Of a stretch of DNA of 64,000 nt, positions 33,744 to 46,077 are shown in pieces (position 1 is the first letter of the stretch; each line of letters opens with the position of its first letter). The stretch lies in assembly GCF_000143415.4 (NCBI RefSeq), contig NW_003314274.1, forward strand, positions 2,152,623 to 2,216,622. The letters are read 5' to 3'. The position numbers were made by a program, and so were the translations under genes. Source of the stretch: Selaginella moellendorffii (lineage: Eukaryota > Streptophyta > Lycopodiopsida > Selaginellales > Selaginellaceae). The notes under the pieces are model-generated. The model was not told the DNA's origin. It did no database searches and worked only from the letters and a program-made list of their open reading frames with translations.

Positions 33744-34917
33744 TTCATGCGCTAAAATCAAAGTGCTTGACATTTTGTCACTAGCCTGAGATTGTAAGTG
33801 AAAGCTAAAAACTTGTCATTTAGCATAACTAGGAGTATGATCGTAGTAGCGACTGGATTAAACTATCACGAATGAGATGCTGCAAAACTTTTGGAGTTTT
33901 TCATCTCACTTGCCGGCAATGGAGATGCAACCTGGATAGAACACCATCAAGTCGAAAAGAACGCTCTGCCACTGTCTCTGTTGAATTCGCAGAAAGAAGA
34001 ACTCCACGAGATCATATCAGAGCAATGGACTACAAGTTCACGGGCTCCCTGGTGCTTGAACAAGCCCCTCAAGAAAGAGATATCACCAATATAATCGACA
34101 GCATTCAACCAAAGGTGGAAATCAAGTGCATGTAAGTCACGAGGATTCGAGCGCCTACAAGAAGAAGATTAGGAGAGGGTAGAAAATATAGAAGGTGTTT
34201 CACGCACCTGTAACCAGCCGGTGACGAGATGGACGATTTTGCAAGTTGACGAGGGGCTCCAGAAGAAGGGAAACGCTCAATCTGGTGCTTGCATTCCAGA
34301 TGTTCGACGGTAATCTCTGTGATTGTGGGCATGAGCTCGAAGAGCCTCATCAATTCATCCAGCTCCGTATCCCCTCTGGAGCTTGTCAAACTTCCTGTTG
34401 AGTTTGCAGTGAGCGTACATCGTCAGGACTTCTCAACGTCGAGAGCATCCCATGAAGTGCTCGCTGCAGCCCCACATCCAGATCAGGTCCATTGCAGTTT
34501 CTTCGTCCAGTCTGACCAGGCTCGACGCTCAAGCCTTAAGAACTGCAGATGTAAGAGATATGAGCAAAGTCATCACTTTTTTCTTGACTTGTTCTTTTCT
34601 ATGTAACGAGATTTCAATCTCTCAATCATAATTCGTGAGTGGACTTTGGCTAGCTCCATGATTGATTTGTATTTACGTTGATTTGATTCTATTGAACCCC
34701 TCATACGTCTCCTACCACAATTTTCAGTGGTGACTATCTCACGAGAAACGGAGAAATGAACTTATGCAATCGTTGGAGCGAAACAAACGTCCAGTGACTT
34801 CGCAAAAGAAATGCTCCGGAAGCTGAAGTTCTGAGTTTCACTGCCAGTTCTCCTGTTAGCAAATGCCATGTCGGCCTTCAAAAGAATTCAGGAAGAATTT
34901 CTCTGTGAGCACGCCAT
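33744..34917. other. Spacer between ALA2 and its duplicated 3' end; no identified gene
   Basis: Two partly open stretches occur: plus-strand 33872-34135 and minus-strand 34105-34389 (…LDELMRLFELMPTITEITVEH…). The second has a leucine-rich look and continues upstream through stops at about 34400-34560, so it could be an eroded leucine-rich gene. I cannot identify either. Confidence 0.4.
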
Positions 34918-35280
34918 TTCGCCCCACCTTGATCACCATCCTCCAGTGCCGTGAAAGACGAGCCAGGGTCACAGAAGCAAATGCTACCACTAGCTCCACT
35001 CGAGGAATCCTCGTCAGTGTATGTTGTCCACCAAGGATAGAACAAAGCGCCAGTGATTCATGTGCCATACATATCCTTTCTTCCGATTTGATCAGCTTTG
35101 TAAAATCAAAAGTGCTTGACACTTCGTCACTAGAACTGTACGAACCTGTTAAAATAAAATGGACACCCAGCGGACGTTAAGGCATGTTATAGCACCGACA
35201 AGAAACAAAGATTGAGAATTAAGCTTGTCAGTTAGCATAACTATAACTATAATCTTGTCATTTAGCATCACTTTAAACTA
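34918..35280 (+). pseudogene. Truncated tandem copy of the ALA2 3' end
   Basis: This segment repeats the last exon and 3' UTR of the P4-ATPase gene (33541-33880). Matching words include CTTGATCA(A/C)CATCCTCCAGT, GGTCACAGAAGCAAATGCTAC, GAATCCTCGTCAGTGTAT-like, CACCAAGGATAGAACAAAGCGCCAGTGATTCATG and, in the UTR, TTAGCATAACTA. The copy has internal deletions, including part of the Ser-rich tail, and no upstream exons. It is a non-functional fragment. A small deletion shifts its frame. Confidence 0.88.
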
Positions 35281-35527
35281 TAATAAGTATTTAAAATATA
35301 AGCACTAAATACGGTATTTTATAAAAAGTATATCTATAAATAGGAATACAAACGTTTCACCCGTTTTACCGGTAGTTACTTATCCACAATCCACGAGCTG
35401 TTGCTAGGGTGAAAGGGAAAAAGGAAAACCAAAAAATAATAGATACACTAAATACGCTGGCAAAGTGCGCTGCGGTAGTGCTTTTGCTTCTGCTAGGGCT
35501 TTTGGATTGGCTCGCAGATCCGGCGCC
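35281..35527 (+). promoter_or_regulatory. Presumed promoter and leader of SnRK2
   Basis: An AT-rich stretch with TATAAATA-like words (35330-35342) precedes the kinase start by ~190 bp. A TATA-driven promoter is plausible. No other signal was recognised. Confidence 0.4.
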
Positions 35528-37169
35528 ATGGACGACAGCGGAGTGGAGGGCGAGGCCGCGGGCGCCACCGCCGCCGCTGGTCCGGATTATCCGCTCCTCC
35601 ACGACACGGAGCGCTTCGAGCTGGTGCGGGACATAGGGTCGGGAAATTTCGCTGTGGCGAGGCTCGTCCGCGATCGCGTCACACAGGAATTGTTCGCGGT
35701 CAAGTACATTGAGCGCGGGGACAAGGTGAGCTCGCGGCGCATATGTGATCTGGGCTCCAATTCTTGTGCCTGTGATCCAGATTGATGAGAAAGTCCAGAG
35801 GGAGATTATCAACCACCGCTCAATGCGACATCCCAATATCGTGCGCTTCAAGGAGGTGGGGAATTTTTCGCCATAGCGATCATTTTGTTCCTGCTTTCCT
35901 CCCGGACTTATCTCGCCTCTTACCAGGTCATGCTGACGCCTACTCATCTCGCTATTGTCATGGAATACGCTGCCGGCGGTGAGCTCTTCGAGAGGATTTG
36001 CAACGCGACCAGATTTAGTGAAGACGAGGTGATTGCTGGCTTTTTTTCTGCTTTTACCTTGGTTTTTTTAATTTGTATATCAAAATCCCGTTTTTCTCGT
36101 AGGCAAGGTTCTTCTTTCAGCAGCTAATTTCCGGTGTGAGTTACTGCCACAACATGGTAACATTTCCACTTCTCTTCTCCAAACTTGTCTCCTTAACGTG
36201 TAGTGTACTCTAGGAAGTCTGCCACCGGGATCTAAAGCTGGAGAACACGCTACTCGACGGCAGCCCGGCTCCACGTCTCAAAATTTGTGACTTCGGCTAC
36301 TCAAAGGTATCGATCACTCCAGAAGGAGCTAATCCAATCCTGCTTGTGCTCCTTGCAGTCGTCCGTTTTTGATTCGCAGCCAAAGTCAACAGTGGGAACC
36401 CCGGCATACATTGCACCGGAGGTGCTGTCCACCAAGAACTACGATGGGAAGGTAAGACCCCACCGCGTTGCTACATAGTCTCAGCACTATCAACTCTCTA
36501 GAAGCACAGAGCAGAGTGTCCTTCCTCTGATGATGATGCAGGTGGGTCAGTGATTCAATCATCCCTTTCAGATTGCAGATGTATGGTCCTGCGGCGTCAC
36601 CCTGTATGTCATGCTCGTCGGTGCCTACCCCTTCGAGGACCCGGAGGATCCCAAAAACTTTCGCAAGACGATTGGAGTGAGCACAAGCTTTGCAAGTTTG
36701 ATTTCTTCTCATCGAGTTAGTACTCCCTCCTCTTCTTGCAGAGAATACTTAACGTCCAGTACTCCATCCCGCAATCGGTGGACATCTCTCCAGAGGCGCA
36801 TGATCTCTTGTCCCGCATTTTTGTTGGGAATCCCAACCAGGTAACTTTGGGTTAGCCACATCTCCGGTTTTTACAGCGCTTTCTTTTTCTTATTGTTCTC
36901 TCCAGAGGATCAACATTGCCGGTATAAAGAACCACCCGTGGTTCCTCAAGAACTTACCATCGGAGCTGAGCGATGCTGGCACGAGCACCGTGGACGATCC
37001 AAGCCATCCTCAAAGCATCGAGGATATAATGCGGATCATAACCGAGGCAAGGATTCCCGGCGTTCGGGAGTACCTGGACAACGGGGGCCTGGATTTTGAC
37101 GACATGGATTTGGAGAACGACTTAGACCCAGACGTGGACAGCAGTGGAGAATTCGTGTGTGCCTTGTAG
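35528..37169 (+). CDS. SnRK2: SnRK2-family Ser/Thr protein kinase
   Basis: SnRK2 kinases act in osmotic-stress and ABA signalling. Nine exons can be traced: 35528-35725, 35780-35854, 35928-36027, 36103-36155, 36214-36306, 36359-36451, 36573-36677, 36742-36839 and 36906-37169, the nine-exon pattern typical of plant SnRK2. Motifs: P-loop [10 protein letters not shown], lysine in [11 protein letters not shown], catalytic [16 protein letters not shown] (CDFGYSKSSVF), activation loop [14 protein letters not shown], and [14 protein letters not shown]. After the kinase core come the SnRK2 box ([20 protein letters not shown]) and an acidic C-terminal domain ([16 protein letters not shown]), which in ABA-activated members contacts PP2C phosphatases. 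The N-terminal extension is Ala/Gly-rich. Confidence 0.95.
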
Positions 37170-37275
37170 TAAGAAAAAGGCGATGAAGTGTTAAAAGAAG
37201 AAAGAATCATATCGGCCCTGTTTATTTCTACAACGCGGGATGTAAAAGAAACTAGTCATACCTATGTTAAGTATA

Positions 37276-40200
37276 TCAGAAATCCATTATATCCATATCG
37301 TTAAGGGTCTTCACCTTCTGTAAGTTGGATTCGAGGTTAGCTAAGTGAGAAAATAGTGTCGTAGGAGAGGCTAAAAGGACTGAAACATCTTACCGCGACA
37401 AATTGATGAGGATCATCAATGCAAGTCGATCCCAAAACCACTTCTCGTTTCAATTGACTGGATAACTTGTGAGCAGCACGTAACTAAGTAACAAAACCCA
37501 AAGTTAGAGACAGGAGGAACGTAAACAACGAAAACCAACCTCGGAGTGTGTTATACCGCTCACCACGAACACAAAAATGCGCTTCCCAGTTATCATCTTG
37601 GGGTCACTCAGGGCGCTTTTCAACACAGAGTCACTGCGAGAATAGAAAAAACCAGTGAGAGCCATAAAAATTAGCTCCCTTTTACCTTGAGTAACCGTCG
37701 TCAGAGGCTCGCGGTCTCGAGGCCCACGTAGAGCCTGGCTTGGAAGTTCTCATGGACTGCGCGGGTCTCGAATTTGGTGGTGCTGTCGGCAATCTAGACG
37801 ACCCCGTGCTGCTAGACTTTCCAGAAGTGCCTTCGCTTGGCCCTTTCACATAGGGATAGTCTTCCAGTGAGAGCTTGCCTTTCTCCATATCTTCCACCAG
37901 CTCCTGCAAGACACAACGCGTTACAGGGAACTTGTCGTAAGCGACCAAAGGTGACAAACCTGGAGTAGAGGCGTAAAACGGGAATGCTTCCATACTTCCT
38001 CGTCCTGGTTCCTCTCCTTTCTGTACAGGTTCTTGTTCTTAAAGAGCAAAAGGACGAATCGGCTTCAGTACAAGAAGAACAAAGAGGCGTTTGTACCTTT
38101 GAAAACTTTAAAGCAAATCCCCCTGACTGCTTTTTGGATACAGACAGCCCCAAGTACTCAAGATTGGACACCGCAGCCATGTCGCCATCACTTAATCTAG
38201 CTAGCTGCAAACCGCTTCAATCACATCCGCCTCTGATGGATAAGTTAAATCATTTACCTTCATCCATTGTTGTTTCTTCGATTCATCGAGTTTCTCCGGA
38301 TGAGTGGCAGCGTAAATCATCAATAAGCGCAACTTGCAATCTGCACTTATATTCTGCCACACCACTGATTTGAATCATATAAAACAAGCCATGGTAGTAA
38401 AAAGAAATTCTTATTTTGCACCTCTGCCGTGCTGAGAAAGTTGATGAGCTCTTTGCTTGAAGCATCTCCATATACTAGATTTTGTTCTAACTCTGCGACA
38501 TCACTGAGACAATGCGTTCTTATTTTACTGTTCAAGGCTGTAGCGATCTGCAATTGCCTAGTGTTATCGCAAAAAATTAAAAGAAGGCATATACTGACAT
38601 CAATGTGAAGGCTGAGCTTTTCAATTTGATCCCGGTACTGTGGAAGTGCCTGAACAACCTTCTGCATATCTCTTGTTGTCATGTTTTGACCACTGGAAAA
38701 TGAAGACGTTAATAAAACTCAGAAATAAAAGAACTAGAGAGACTACCTTCCTCCAAGTTTGATTTCAGCAGCTTTGTTCTTATTCGCAAACATTTTCATT
38801 TTCTCGTCCAGCTTCACGCTTACCTGTGCGAAGATAAAAATCTTAGCATAACAAAAAGCTTGAATGCAAGAAAACCTTGCCTCAGCAATATGAAGATCCC
38901 GCAGTTCAACCCAGATAGGGTCATGTTCTTCGAGGAGAACTTCCTTCTGTTCTCTTTTACCAGAGCTAGTTGTAATCTATAAAAAAGAAAAAACGCTAGT
39001 GTCATAAACCATGAACTTTGGTACATCTACCTCGTATGTATACTTGCTCCCCTCCAGACTTAATAAATCATGACACATGGCCTCGTATGTCCACTCGTGT
39101 ATCACGGGAGCAATCTGTGCTTCAAACGTCAGGTTTGTAGGTAGAACTGACAAGCACCATACTTACCGGATCTACGGCACGATCCAGTATGAGGAGGTCA
39201 CACGTCTCATTTTGAGGAAAATCAGGAAGAGACGACTTGTACTTCATAAGACGATCCCAAACACATGCAGCCAGTTTTGTAGGCAGTAAGTCAGAATTGG
39301 TAGTTGCAGCTGTACTATTAGCTGCTGCCGATCTTGCTGCACGGTAGCGAATATAAGGAAACTCCTGTGGCAAAGAAAAAGTGAGCACACAGTGATTTGA
39401 AATAACAACAGCAATACTCTGAAAGAGGCAAATACTGTGGTCAGACGCCGCGCAACTGTATCAAGGACAAAGTCGAGCTCCTTCTGCTCGCCAAACAATT
39501 GCTGTAGTGCTCTGTCATTGTCTGTAACAAAGCCCTGCCCTCAAGATGTTTCAATTACATGATTGAATAACTCGAGACCATTACTAACCTGCATATCGAT
39601 TGCCAAGTACTCGAGATTGACCTGTGAGAGAAGTATCAGCAGCAATTCAGCCAAGTATCAAGCTGTACCTCTCTAAGAGCAGAAATCCGTGACATCAAAG
39701 CTCTGTCCTCTTTAATTGCCTTGAGAAGATCCCGTGGCAACGTGGAGCTGAAGTACACATAAGCTCTAAAAGCAGAAATAAATCCCGGGTGAGTATCCAG
39801 CAGGAGACGCTAGCTACCTTACTTCTTGTAGAGAGGAGACTTTCCTGACATATCCGAGACAAATTTCTTCACACTGCATTACCAAATCCAACAATCTAGA
39901 AACGAAGCAACAAAGACCAAATGCGAACCTTTCCCTCGAAGGCTGAATGAAGTAGACAGCGTCTAGAGCAGGCAATGGTTGCCTGCGCCTGTTAAGATCT
40001 TCGACCACTGGACGAAACAAAAGCAAAAGGAAATGAGAGAAAAACGATCAAGACAATCAACCACGAGAAACTAACGTGAGACTCCCTCGTCTGTGATGTC
40101 CGCCATTTTGCAAGAACTCGACATCACTTTCACGGTGAGCTCATCCATGATCAAAACCTGTCAACAATACATCTCTGCCACTGAAAGTTTCGCAAAGATT

Positions 40201-40370
40201 TACCTTCCAAGGCGATGCGCTCTTGGTGCTCTTGGCAGATCTAAGCATCTCGTGTAGAAGACCTGCGCAAGACAGCTGACGATCAAACCTAGATCCCGGA
40301 ATTCATCACAGAACTCACGCTCGCGGGTGTTTTGCCGGAACGATCGATAGGTGCCATCGCCGTCGGCCAT
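37276..40370 (-). CDS. SEC1: SEC1/Munc18 protein, KEULE-like
   Basis: SM proteins bind syntaxins and promote SNARE fusion; plant KEULE acts in cytokinesis and secretion. The start at 40370 gives [17 protein letters not shown]. Landmarks in order: [65 protein letters not shown] (split over exons), EKELDF region ([16 protein letters not shown]), [39 protein letters not shown], and a C-terminal block [21 protein letters not shown] last small exon encodes [13 protein letters not shown] and ends at 37276. It converges with SnRK2, with 106 bp between stops. Introns are 45-75 bp. Confidence 0.94.
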
Positions 40371-40617
40371 GAGGAGAATGAAGCTTTGGCGCGTGGATCA
40401 GACCGAGCTAGGTGAGAAGCACTAGCCACGAATCACCCCGGAGCGCATCGAAAGACTTGACGTTTTCGCCCTAAACCCTGCTCTACGATCTATAGTTCGA
40501 ATCCCATAAAAAATAATAAGTAGAACAAGGTCGCGAGTTCGATTCCAGGTGGGGTGAAGTATGCCAGCCACACACACTACACACGCTTCTTTCTCTCTTT
40601 TCTAGATCGTTCTCGTC
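40371..40617. promoter_or_regulatory. Divergent intergenic region, SEC1 / rubredoxin
   Basis: This 247-bp gap lies between divergent start codons and holds a CCCTAAACCCTG telo-box-like motif at about 40470. Two words resembling pol III B boxes (GTTCGAATC and GTTCGATTC, ~45 bp apart, near 40496 and 40540) are present, but no tRNA can be folded from them. Confidence 0.5.
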
Positions 40618-41287
40618 ATGGCGCTCGAGCAGCCATCGCTCACACCGCTCTCTCAGGTTCTTCCTCGCAAATCTCACGGCACTCGTAGCTCCATTAGATT
40701 GCGGGGCACCGATCGATGGGCTCTCAAGAGCAGCTTCTTCAATGCTGGTTCTCGATTAGCTCCAGCTCAAACCATGGCAGCGTCCAGGATTTCAATGCGA
40801 GTTGCCACGAACAAGGCGTATATCTGCTCAGATTGCGGGTAAAAAGCCAACATCTAGATAGAAATGAAAGAAGGAACCTTATGCTTCGTGGATTTTTTTC
40901 TTGAAGGTATATCTATAACGATCGAACGCCATTCTCAAAGCTTCCAAACGACTACTCCTGTCCAGGTAGCGATTTGTTAGAACAAACTTCAAGTTTTTTT
41001 CCGTGCTTTTTCTTACATCCTGCTTGCTGGTTAAAGTCTGTCTTGCTCCAAAGAGACGCTTCAAACCATACGGCGAACCTGTTGCACGTAATGCAAACAG
41101 CACCGACGTGCGCAAAGCTCGAAAGGAGCAACTCAAAAAAGCAAATTCCAACCTCGGGTACGAGCTTATCGACTCGTCTTCACTTTCCTGTAAACTTTTT
41201 TGTCTCAGATCTGCGCTTCCAGTTGCCATTGCTGTCGGCCTTGCGATACTGGCTGGAACGTATTTCTACCTGAACATTCAATACTAG
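40618..41287 (+). CDS. RBD1: Plastid membrane-anchored rubredoxin (RBD1/RubA-like)
   Basis: The start at 40618 opens a Ser/Arg-rich, acid-poor N terminus suited to a plastid transit peptide (MALEQPSLTPLSQVLPRKSH). The rubredoxin iron centre follows: C70-x2-C73-G-Y-I-Y-N in KAYICSDCG|YIYND, and the second pair in DYSCP|VCLAPKRRFKPY; both pairs are split by introns. The C terminus has a membrane segment (ALPVAIAVGLAILAGTYFYL) ending NIQY. Four exons. Thylakoid rubredoxins of this type are needed for photosystem II assembly in algae, cyanobacteria and plants; the role here is by homology. Confidence 0.9.
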
Positions 41288-41584
41288 AAGTCAGTCGGCC
41301 AAAACGAACAAAAGAAGGAAAACGAACTACATACCACAGATTGTTCTGTCCAAATATGAAGCTGGTGTTTTGAGCAGACGGTGAAATGCGAGAATGCAAT
41401 GCAGGACAAACAAACGTAGAAAACCTTGTACTGTTATTGCGCCAAAATTTTCGTCTACCAAAAAAGTTTCACGGCGTCAAATAAAAAGAATTTGCTCGAT
41501 TTCCAGATTAGGCCGCCTTCATGTCATCGAGGCCAACGCTTTTCTGCAAAGCACCAGATTGCCACTGTCACAAACAGAAACTCT

Positions 41585-42473
41585 CTAGCCAATCAACCAT
41601 ACCAAAAACTGATGATTCTCCAGGAGAAGAGGCGAGAACGATGACACAAACTTCTCTATGTCGGAGCTCAAGCTTTCGCCACCACCGAGCATTTCCATGA
41701 ACTTTTTCCTTTCCGGCGTCAGCTTCATCGCCATCTGCACAGAATTTCATGGAGGATGACGAAACGAAAACTCATAAACCAAACCAGGCCACATCTGTGC
41801 AGCAGCTATACTCACCGTGAAGGCTCCACTTGCAATCCATCCGTGGTACTTCTTAAGCGTGGCGGCGTACGCCTCAGTCGAGGCTTGTGTCATGGTCCAG
41901 TCGGGATGACGAAAGAGGTTGTCGAACAAGTTCATCAAAAAATCCATGGCCCTGAATTCTCCCAAGGAGTTAATCTAAGTACCATGCCCAGGCCTAGCTA
42001 CCAGAGAGAACTCAAAAAGAAGAGTACCTCGTTAACCACAGCAAGCCATTGCTACAGCTTTTGGACCCCTTCGCGGTTTTCTCGTCGACCTCCCTCCTTA
42101 CGATGTCGTACAGAAGGTACAAGCCCGACGTATCTTCGTTATAGCGCGTCTCTAGCCGCTGGTAGCAAGCGAATCAGCACCTACATTCTACCAAATTTGC
42201 GAAATCTCACCGCGATGTTGCCGCCGATGTCCGATTTCACCATCGCCATCGCAGATCCAAACTTGTCTACACAAGAAATTCCCAGAAAACGAGCGTCAGA
42301 TCCGCGGAAATTCGCAAGCGCGGGCACTGACCTATCACCGGAAGGACAAGGCGGCAAACGTCCAGGAACTGCTTAGTGAGAATGTCGCCGGATGGAGATC
42401 TCACCATGGGGATCGCATCGATCGCCTCGCGGAAGGCGCTGGCGCTCGCCACCGTCGCCGTGCTGCTCGCCAT
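41585..42473 (-). CDS. GLTP: Glycolipid transfer protein (GLTP fold)
   Basis: GLTPs carry glycosphingolipids between membranes. The start at 42473 gives MASSTATVASASAFREAI. Then: SPSGDILTKQFLDVCRLVLPVI, DKFGSAMAMVKSDIGGNI with the Asp, Asn and Lys that bind the sugar headgroup, SCSNGLLWLTRAMDFLMNLF with the stacking Trp, YHGWIASGAF with the conserved His, and MAMKLTPERKKFMEMLGGGE. It ends HQFLVWLIG, a shorter tail than in the Arabidopsis homologue. Introns are short. It converges with the rubredoxin gene. Confidence 0.93.
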
Positions 42474-45400
42474 TGCTCTCTCCCCTTCGAGCGCGTTCTT
42501 GGAGCCCTAAAATCCTGGGCTGTGATGACGTGGCAATGCGATGTGCCACGAGCGCGCCAATGGTCAAAAAGAATGATATTTAAAAGTACGACGCCAGTGA
42601 GTGGGAAGGCACCACGCAAAGTAAGAAAAGAAGTGAATGGTGGAAAGAATTGACAATACAGTACTTGATACGTATGGATGCGCTCCAAAATTGGTTTTCA
42701 TCGTTTTTCTTTTATACTAATCCAAGCTTACAAAAGTTTCTTATGTTACTAAAATTCAAGCTTAGCAAACACACACAAACTCGCACAGGAATCATGCACT
42801 CCACCCCGCTCTTATTAATTGGCGCCACAAGGCCTTCATGATTGTGTGGAGTTGCAAATTTCCCCATCCAAATTGTGTCTCCAGTGTCTCCACTCCGTAT
42901 GATGGAGCCGCATTGTATAGTATCATTGCCTAAGAAAATACTGTATGATTACATTAGCGATACATAATACTCCGCCTTCGATTTCCACAGAGCATGATTC
43001 TCTCAATAAACCACTACCTAAACAAGAACGCGAGCACCCGAGAGTTTCCATACAAGCTTTCGCTCTCATACATACGTTCTTCCGGCTGGTTTACACCCCG
43101 AAGCAGATTTGGGGAAATCGGATCATCATTATAAGTACTTAAATACCAGTCCGAATCGGGTCAACGTTGCGGGTAAAAAAACAAGGAGATAAAAAGAAAA
43201 TAAAACCATGTACTGCACGGTAACTAGGTCTAAGAAGGATGTACACTGCGAATTCAATGGCCCTGATCGGTTTTGTCCCCGACGGTTATCATGCCTAGCT
43301 ACCATCACAAACTAAGATGCAAAGACCCGTCTAAAGCTCACTAAACCCCACTAAACCCCGTTAAACCCTTCTGAAACCCACCTTTTGGGAGCCCTAAAAA
43401 ACTGTACTCTGACCTAACAGAACTTCTACTGATTTCTGGAACTAGAAGCGAGCGGGAATTGAAGCCCACAGCTTGCCTAGTTTGGACACAGAGCATGATG
43501 AGATGCCATGAATGAGCGCAAAGGCAGGCAAAGAAAGTTTGGAGAGAGAGGCGAAAGAAGTATTGATGCAGCACGAGGGGATTGTGTTGTGTGTTGTTAT
43601 GGGTTGTCTTTGGAGTAGCTACTGCTACTACGACAATGTAGTTTTTTATATACATAGGGCAGCGCTATCATCCATCCGGCGGCCCAGAATGCGAGACAAG
43701 TTAAGGGAAGAAGTTAACACACCCGTTGATTTCCCATGATAGTCTCAGTGTCCTGCTCCCGTTCCGTGCTGCTTGGAGCTGCGCCACTTCTGTTGGATCT
43801 ATACGAGCTTTCTTAGGGTTTCCGTAGCTGCCGTCCTTGTGAGTCAGCCCTCTAATCTTTAGATACATTGGAACCAAATGCTTAATTGGTTTGCGTTGAT
43901 TGGGGTTGTTTTGGTAGTTGTGGCTGGCTTGCTGGCGTCTTCTCGTCTGGTTTCGTTCCTGCCTTCGCCCTAAGTGGGAAAAGGTGGTACGGTTTCGACG
44001 CCATGCCAGTTGCATGGGCCTGGAACGCATATGATGAGTTCCTTCTTTCCTTCGCCACCTCCAGCCAGTTGATCCGAGGCCGCCCGTACGCGGCCTCAAA
44101 ATTTTCAAGATCCAGCTTGAAAAAGTCCGGATTGTGTATAAAAAGTGGAGAGGAGTTGAATCCGAGCGAGTTAGCGGCCTCCAGCGAGTCGTGGATGTGG
44201 TTTTGCGGTCATCCCTGTTACCCAACGGTCGGAAGCAAGCTAATTTTGATCATGCTTCGTTCCTGAGCACAAGCCAACACGCCACTGAATCTGAGTATAT
44301 ACTCCATCTACTACAAAGCCATTTTAAAATTAGAAAAAAAACATTTTTTTTCCCTATTTAATTCTTTTTTTCGCTTTGGGTTGGTGGCTGGCTCTCTCCC
44401 TGATTAAGGAAGATTCCCGGGCTCGGTTTCAAGCAAGCCGCCAGCCCGGCCAGTATAACGTTCATGCTAGTAGAAGACGCATGGTCCTTTTTATATAGCA
44501 AAAGCTAAACAAGACTAAACAATACGTGGCCCGATTTTCTTGGCCCCTAAAACAAATCTTCGTCTCTGTTTTTGCAGTATGAGGAATCCGCTTGAATCAT
44601 AAATTTATATACCCCACTGTCCAATGTGTACAAGATTTTCAACAAAGCCCGATCTTGGGCTTGATACTCTCGCAGGAAAAAAGGTGGTCTCTATAGGTAG
44701 AATGTGAATCGACGCATCGCACTACTAATCCTTTTTTTACCACCACCGAAGGGAGCGAATATTCCCGGGCCGGAGTCTAGCGACAAACAGAAAGGGCGTA
44801 TTAGGAAGATGGTGCGGATTAGGCGGTGTTAATGCGAGCTTAAGCTAATTGGCGAACGTTCTAGCAGACTGACAAGGGGATTCATGAAAGCAACTGCCTT
44901 CTGCTCGATTAAAAGCTCGCCATGGATTGATTTGCTTTATTAAGCTGGCCGCTAACAATAAGCATTAAATGCAGTCGTCGTCGTTCGTCGCCCACATGAG
45001 AAAAAGAAATACATTTCTTTTTATTTCTGTTTTGCGAGAAAAGTAAAAAGTAAAACCAAAAACACGCATCAATAAAATATACCAATATACCTTTTACTTT
45101 TCACCGGCCAGTCAACCGCGTACCGTGGCCACCACGAGGGTGGTGGACTCAAGCAGCTTTTCTATTGCGGGACGGGACCTTTGTGTTGCATGCGTACCGC
45201 GTAGGTTAAGTGGCACACTAATTACCGCAATAATACGAGAGATTTTTCGGCGATTAAAATACCAACCCCCGGAATTGCTTTTTTGTAAAACCTTTTGAAA
45301 AATGAGTATTTTAAAATGAAAATGGTTATCATGGGTTTACCACCCACCCCATCTCGAAATGTATATATTCTCTGTTTCCGTGTACAAGTTGTCAGTATAT

Positions 45401-45912
45401 GTGCGTGCGTGCGTGCGTGCGTGCGTTTTCTAGGCCGTCTTCTTGGTTGGTCTTTTTTGTCATTTTTTTTTCCCTTAATTCTAATTTTTAAAAGTACCTA
45501 CAGACGTAGCGCCCAAAAATACCCCCTTCTTTTTGCGGTTCCTTTATTATTTAATTTGGTATAAGAAAAAAGAGAGGAAATTTTCTCTCTGTGTTGCGTT
45601 GTGTGTGTTTTTTTTTTCGGTATAGGGAGGGGTTGTTGATGTCGCTGGCTGCGGTGGTGGTGTGTGCCCTGTGGGTTTTGTCTTCCAAGTCACTCCACCA
45701 GAGAAGAACACACAGTTAGGTATAGGTGGTAGTAGTATAGTTCTAGTTGTAGAGTTGGTTCCAAGGGAATTGGGTGCTAATCGCGACTGCTCACTCTCTC
45801 AAGCAAAGAAAGCTTGGACAGTTCTCTACAATCTAAAAGCCCAGGAACAAGGAAGAAGCAAAGAGTTAGAACAAGAAAAAGAGGGGGGGAGAGAAAGAGG
45901 GGGAGAGAGGCG
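42474..45912. other. Long (3.4 kb) intergenic region upstream of the hAT-derived gene
   Basis: This is by far the longest gene-free stretch inside the compact island. It contains a (GTGC)n microsatellite at 45401-45426, several homopolymer T/A tracts, and TATA-like words. Open frames such as minus 43701-44225 lack an ATG start and have biased low-complexity composition. It may hold distal promoter elements or a long 5' leader for the downstream gene. I see no RNA gene I can name. Confidence 0.5.
45401..45426 (+). repeat. GTGC tetranucleotide microsatellite
   Basis: The tetramer GTGC (equivalently GCGT) is repeated six and a half times without interruption. Confidence 0.97.
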
Positions 45913-46077
45913 ATGGCGATGGCGATGATCTCGGACTCCTCTCCCCAGCTCGGGCCCCCGGCGACGCTCGATCTCGGGCTGGCCACACCGGCATTGATGG
46001 GAGAATGCTCCGCCGCCGCGGGGGCGGAGCAAGGGGTCCAATTGAGGAGGAAGGGAACGCTGGAGCAGCAGCTGTGA
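45913..46077 (+). other. Upstream ATG frame: extra coding exon or uORF
   Basis: The frame MAMAMISDSSPQLGPP ends with a TGA at 46075 that overlaps a good splice donor (CT|GTGAGT at 46074). Skipping to an AG at 46168 or 46246 makes the reading frame continue without stops into the ATG at 46275. If unspliced, it is a 54-codon uORF. The acceptors are weak, with A-rich rather than pyrimidine-rich context. Confidence 0.5.

Noticed and set aside
40480-40560. Two B-box-like words (GTTCGAATC, GTTCGATTC) suggesting a tRNA gene or SINE
   Set aside because: The flanking bases do not pair into T-arm stems, and no anticodon or acceptor arm can be drawn. They are likely chance words in the SEC1/rubredoxin promoter.
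43701-44225. Minus-strand 174-codon frame
   Set aside because: It has no ATG start, no recognisable domain, a biased composition, and competes with a plus-strand frame of similar quality.
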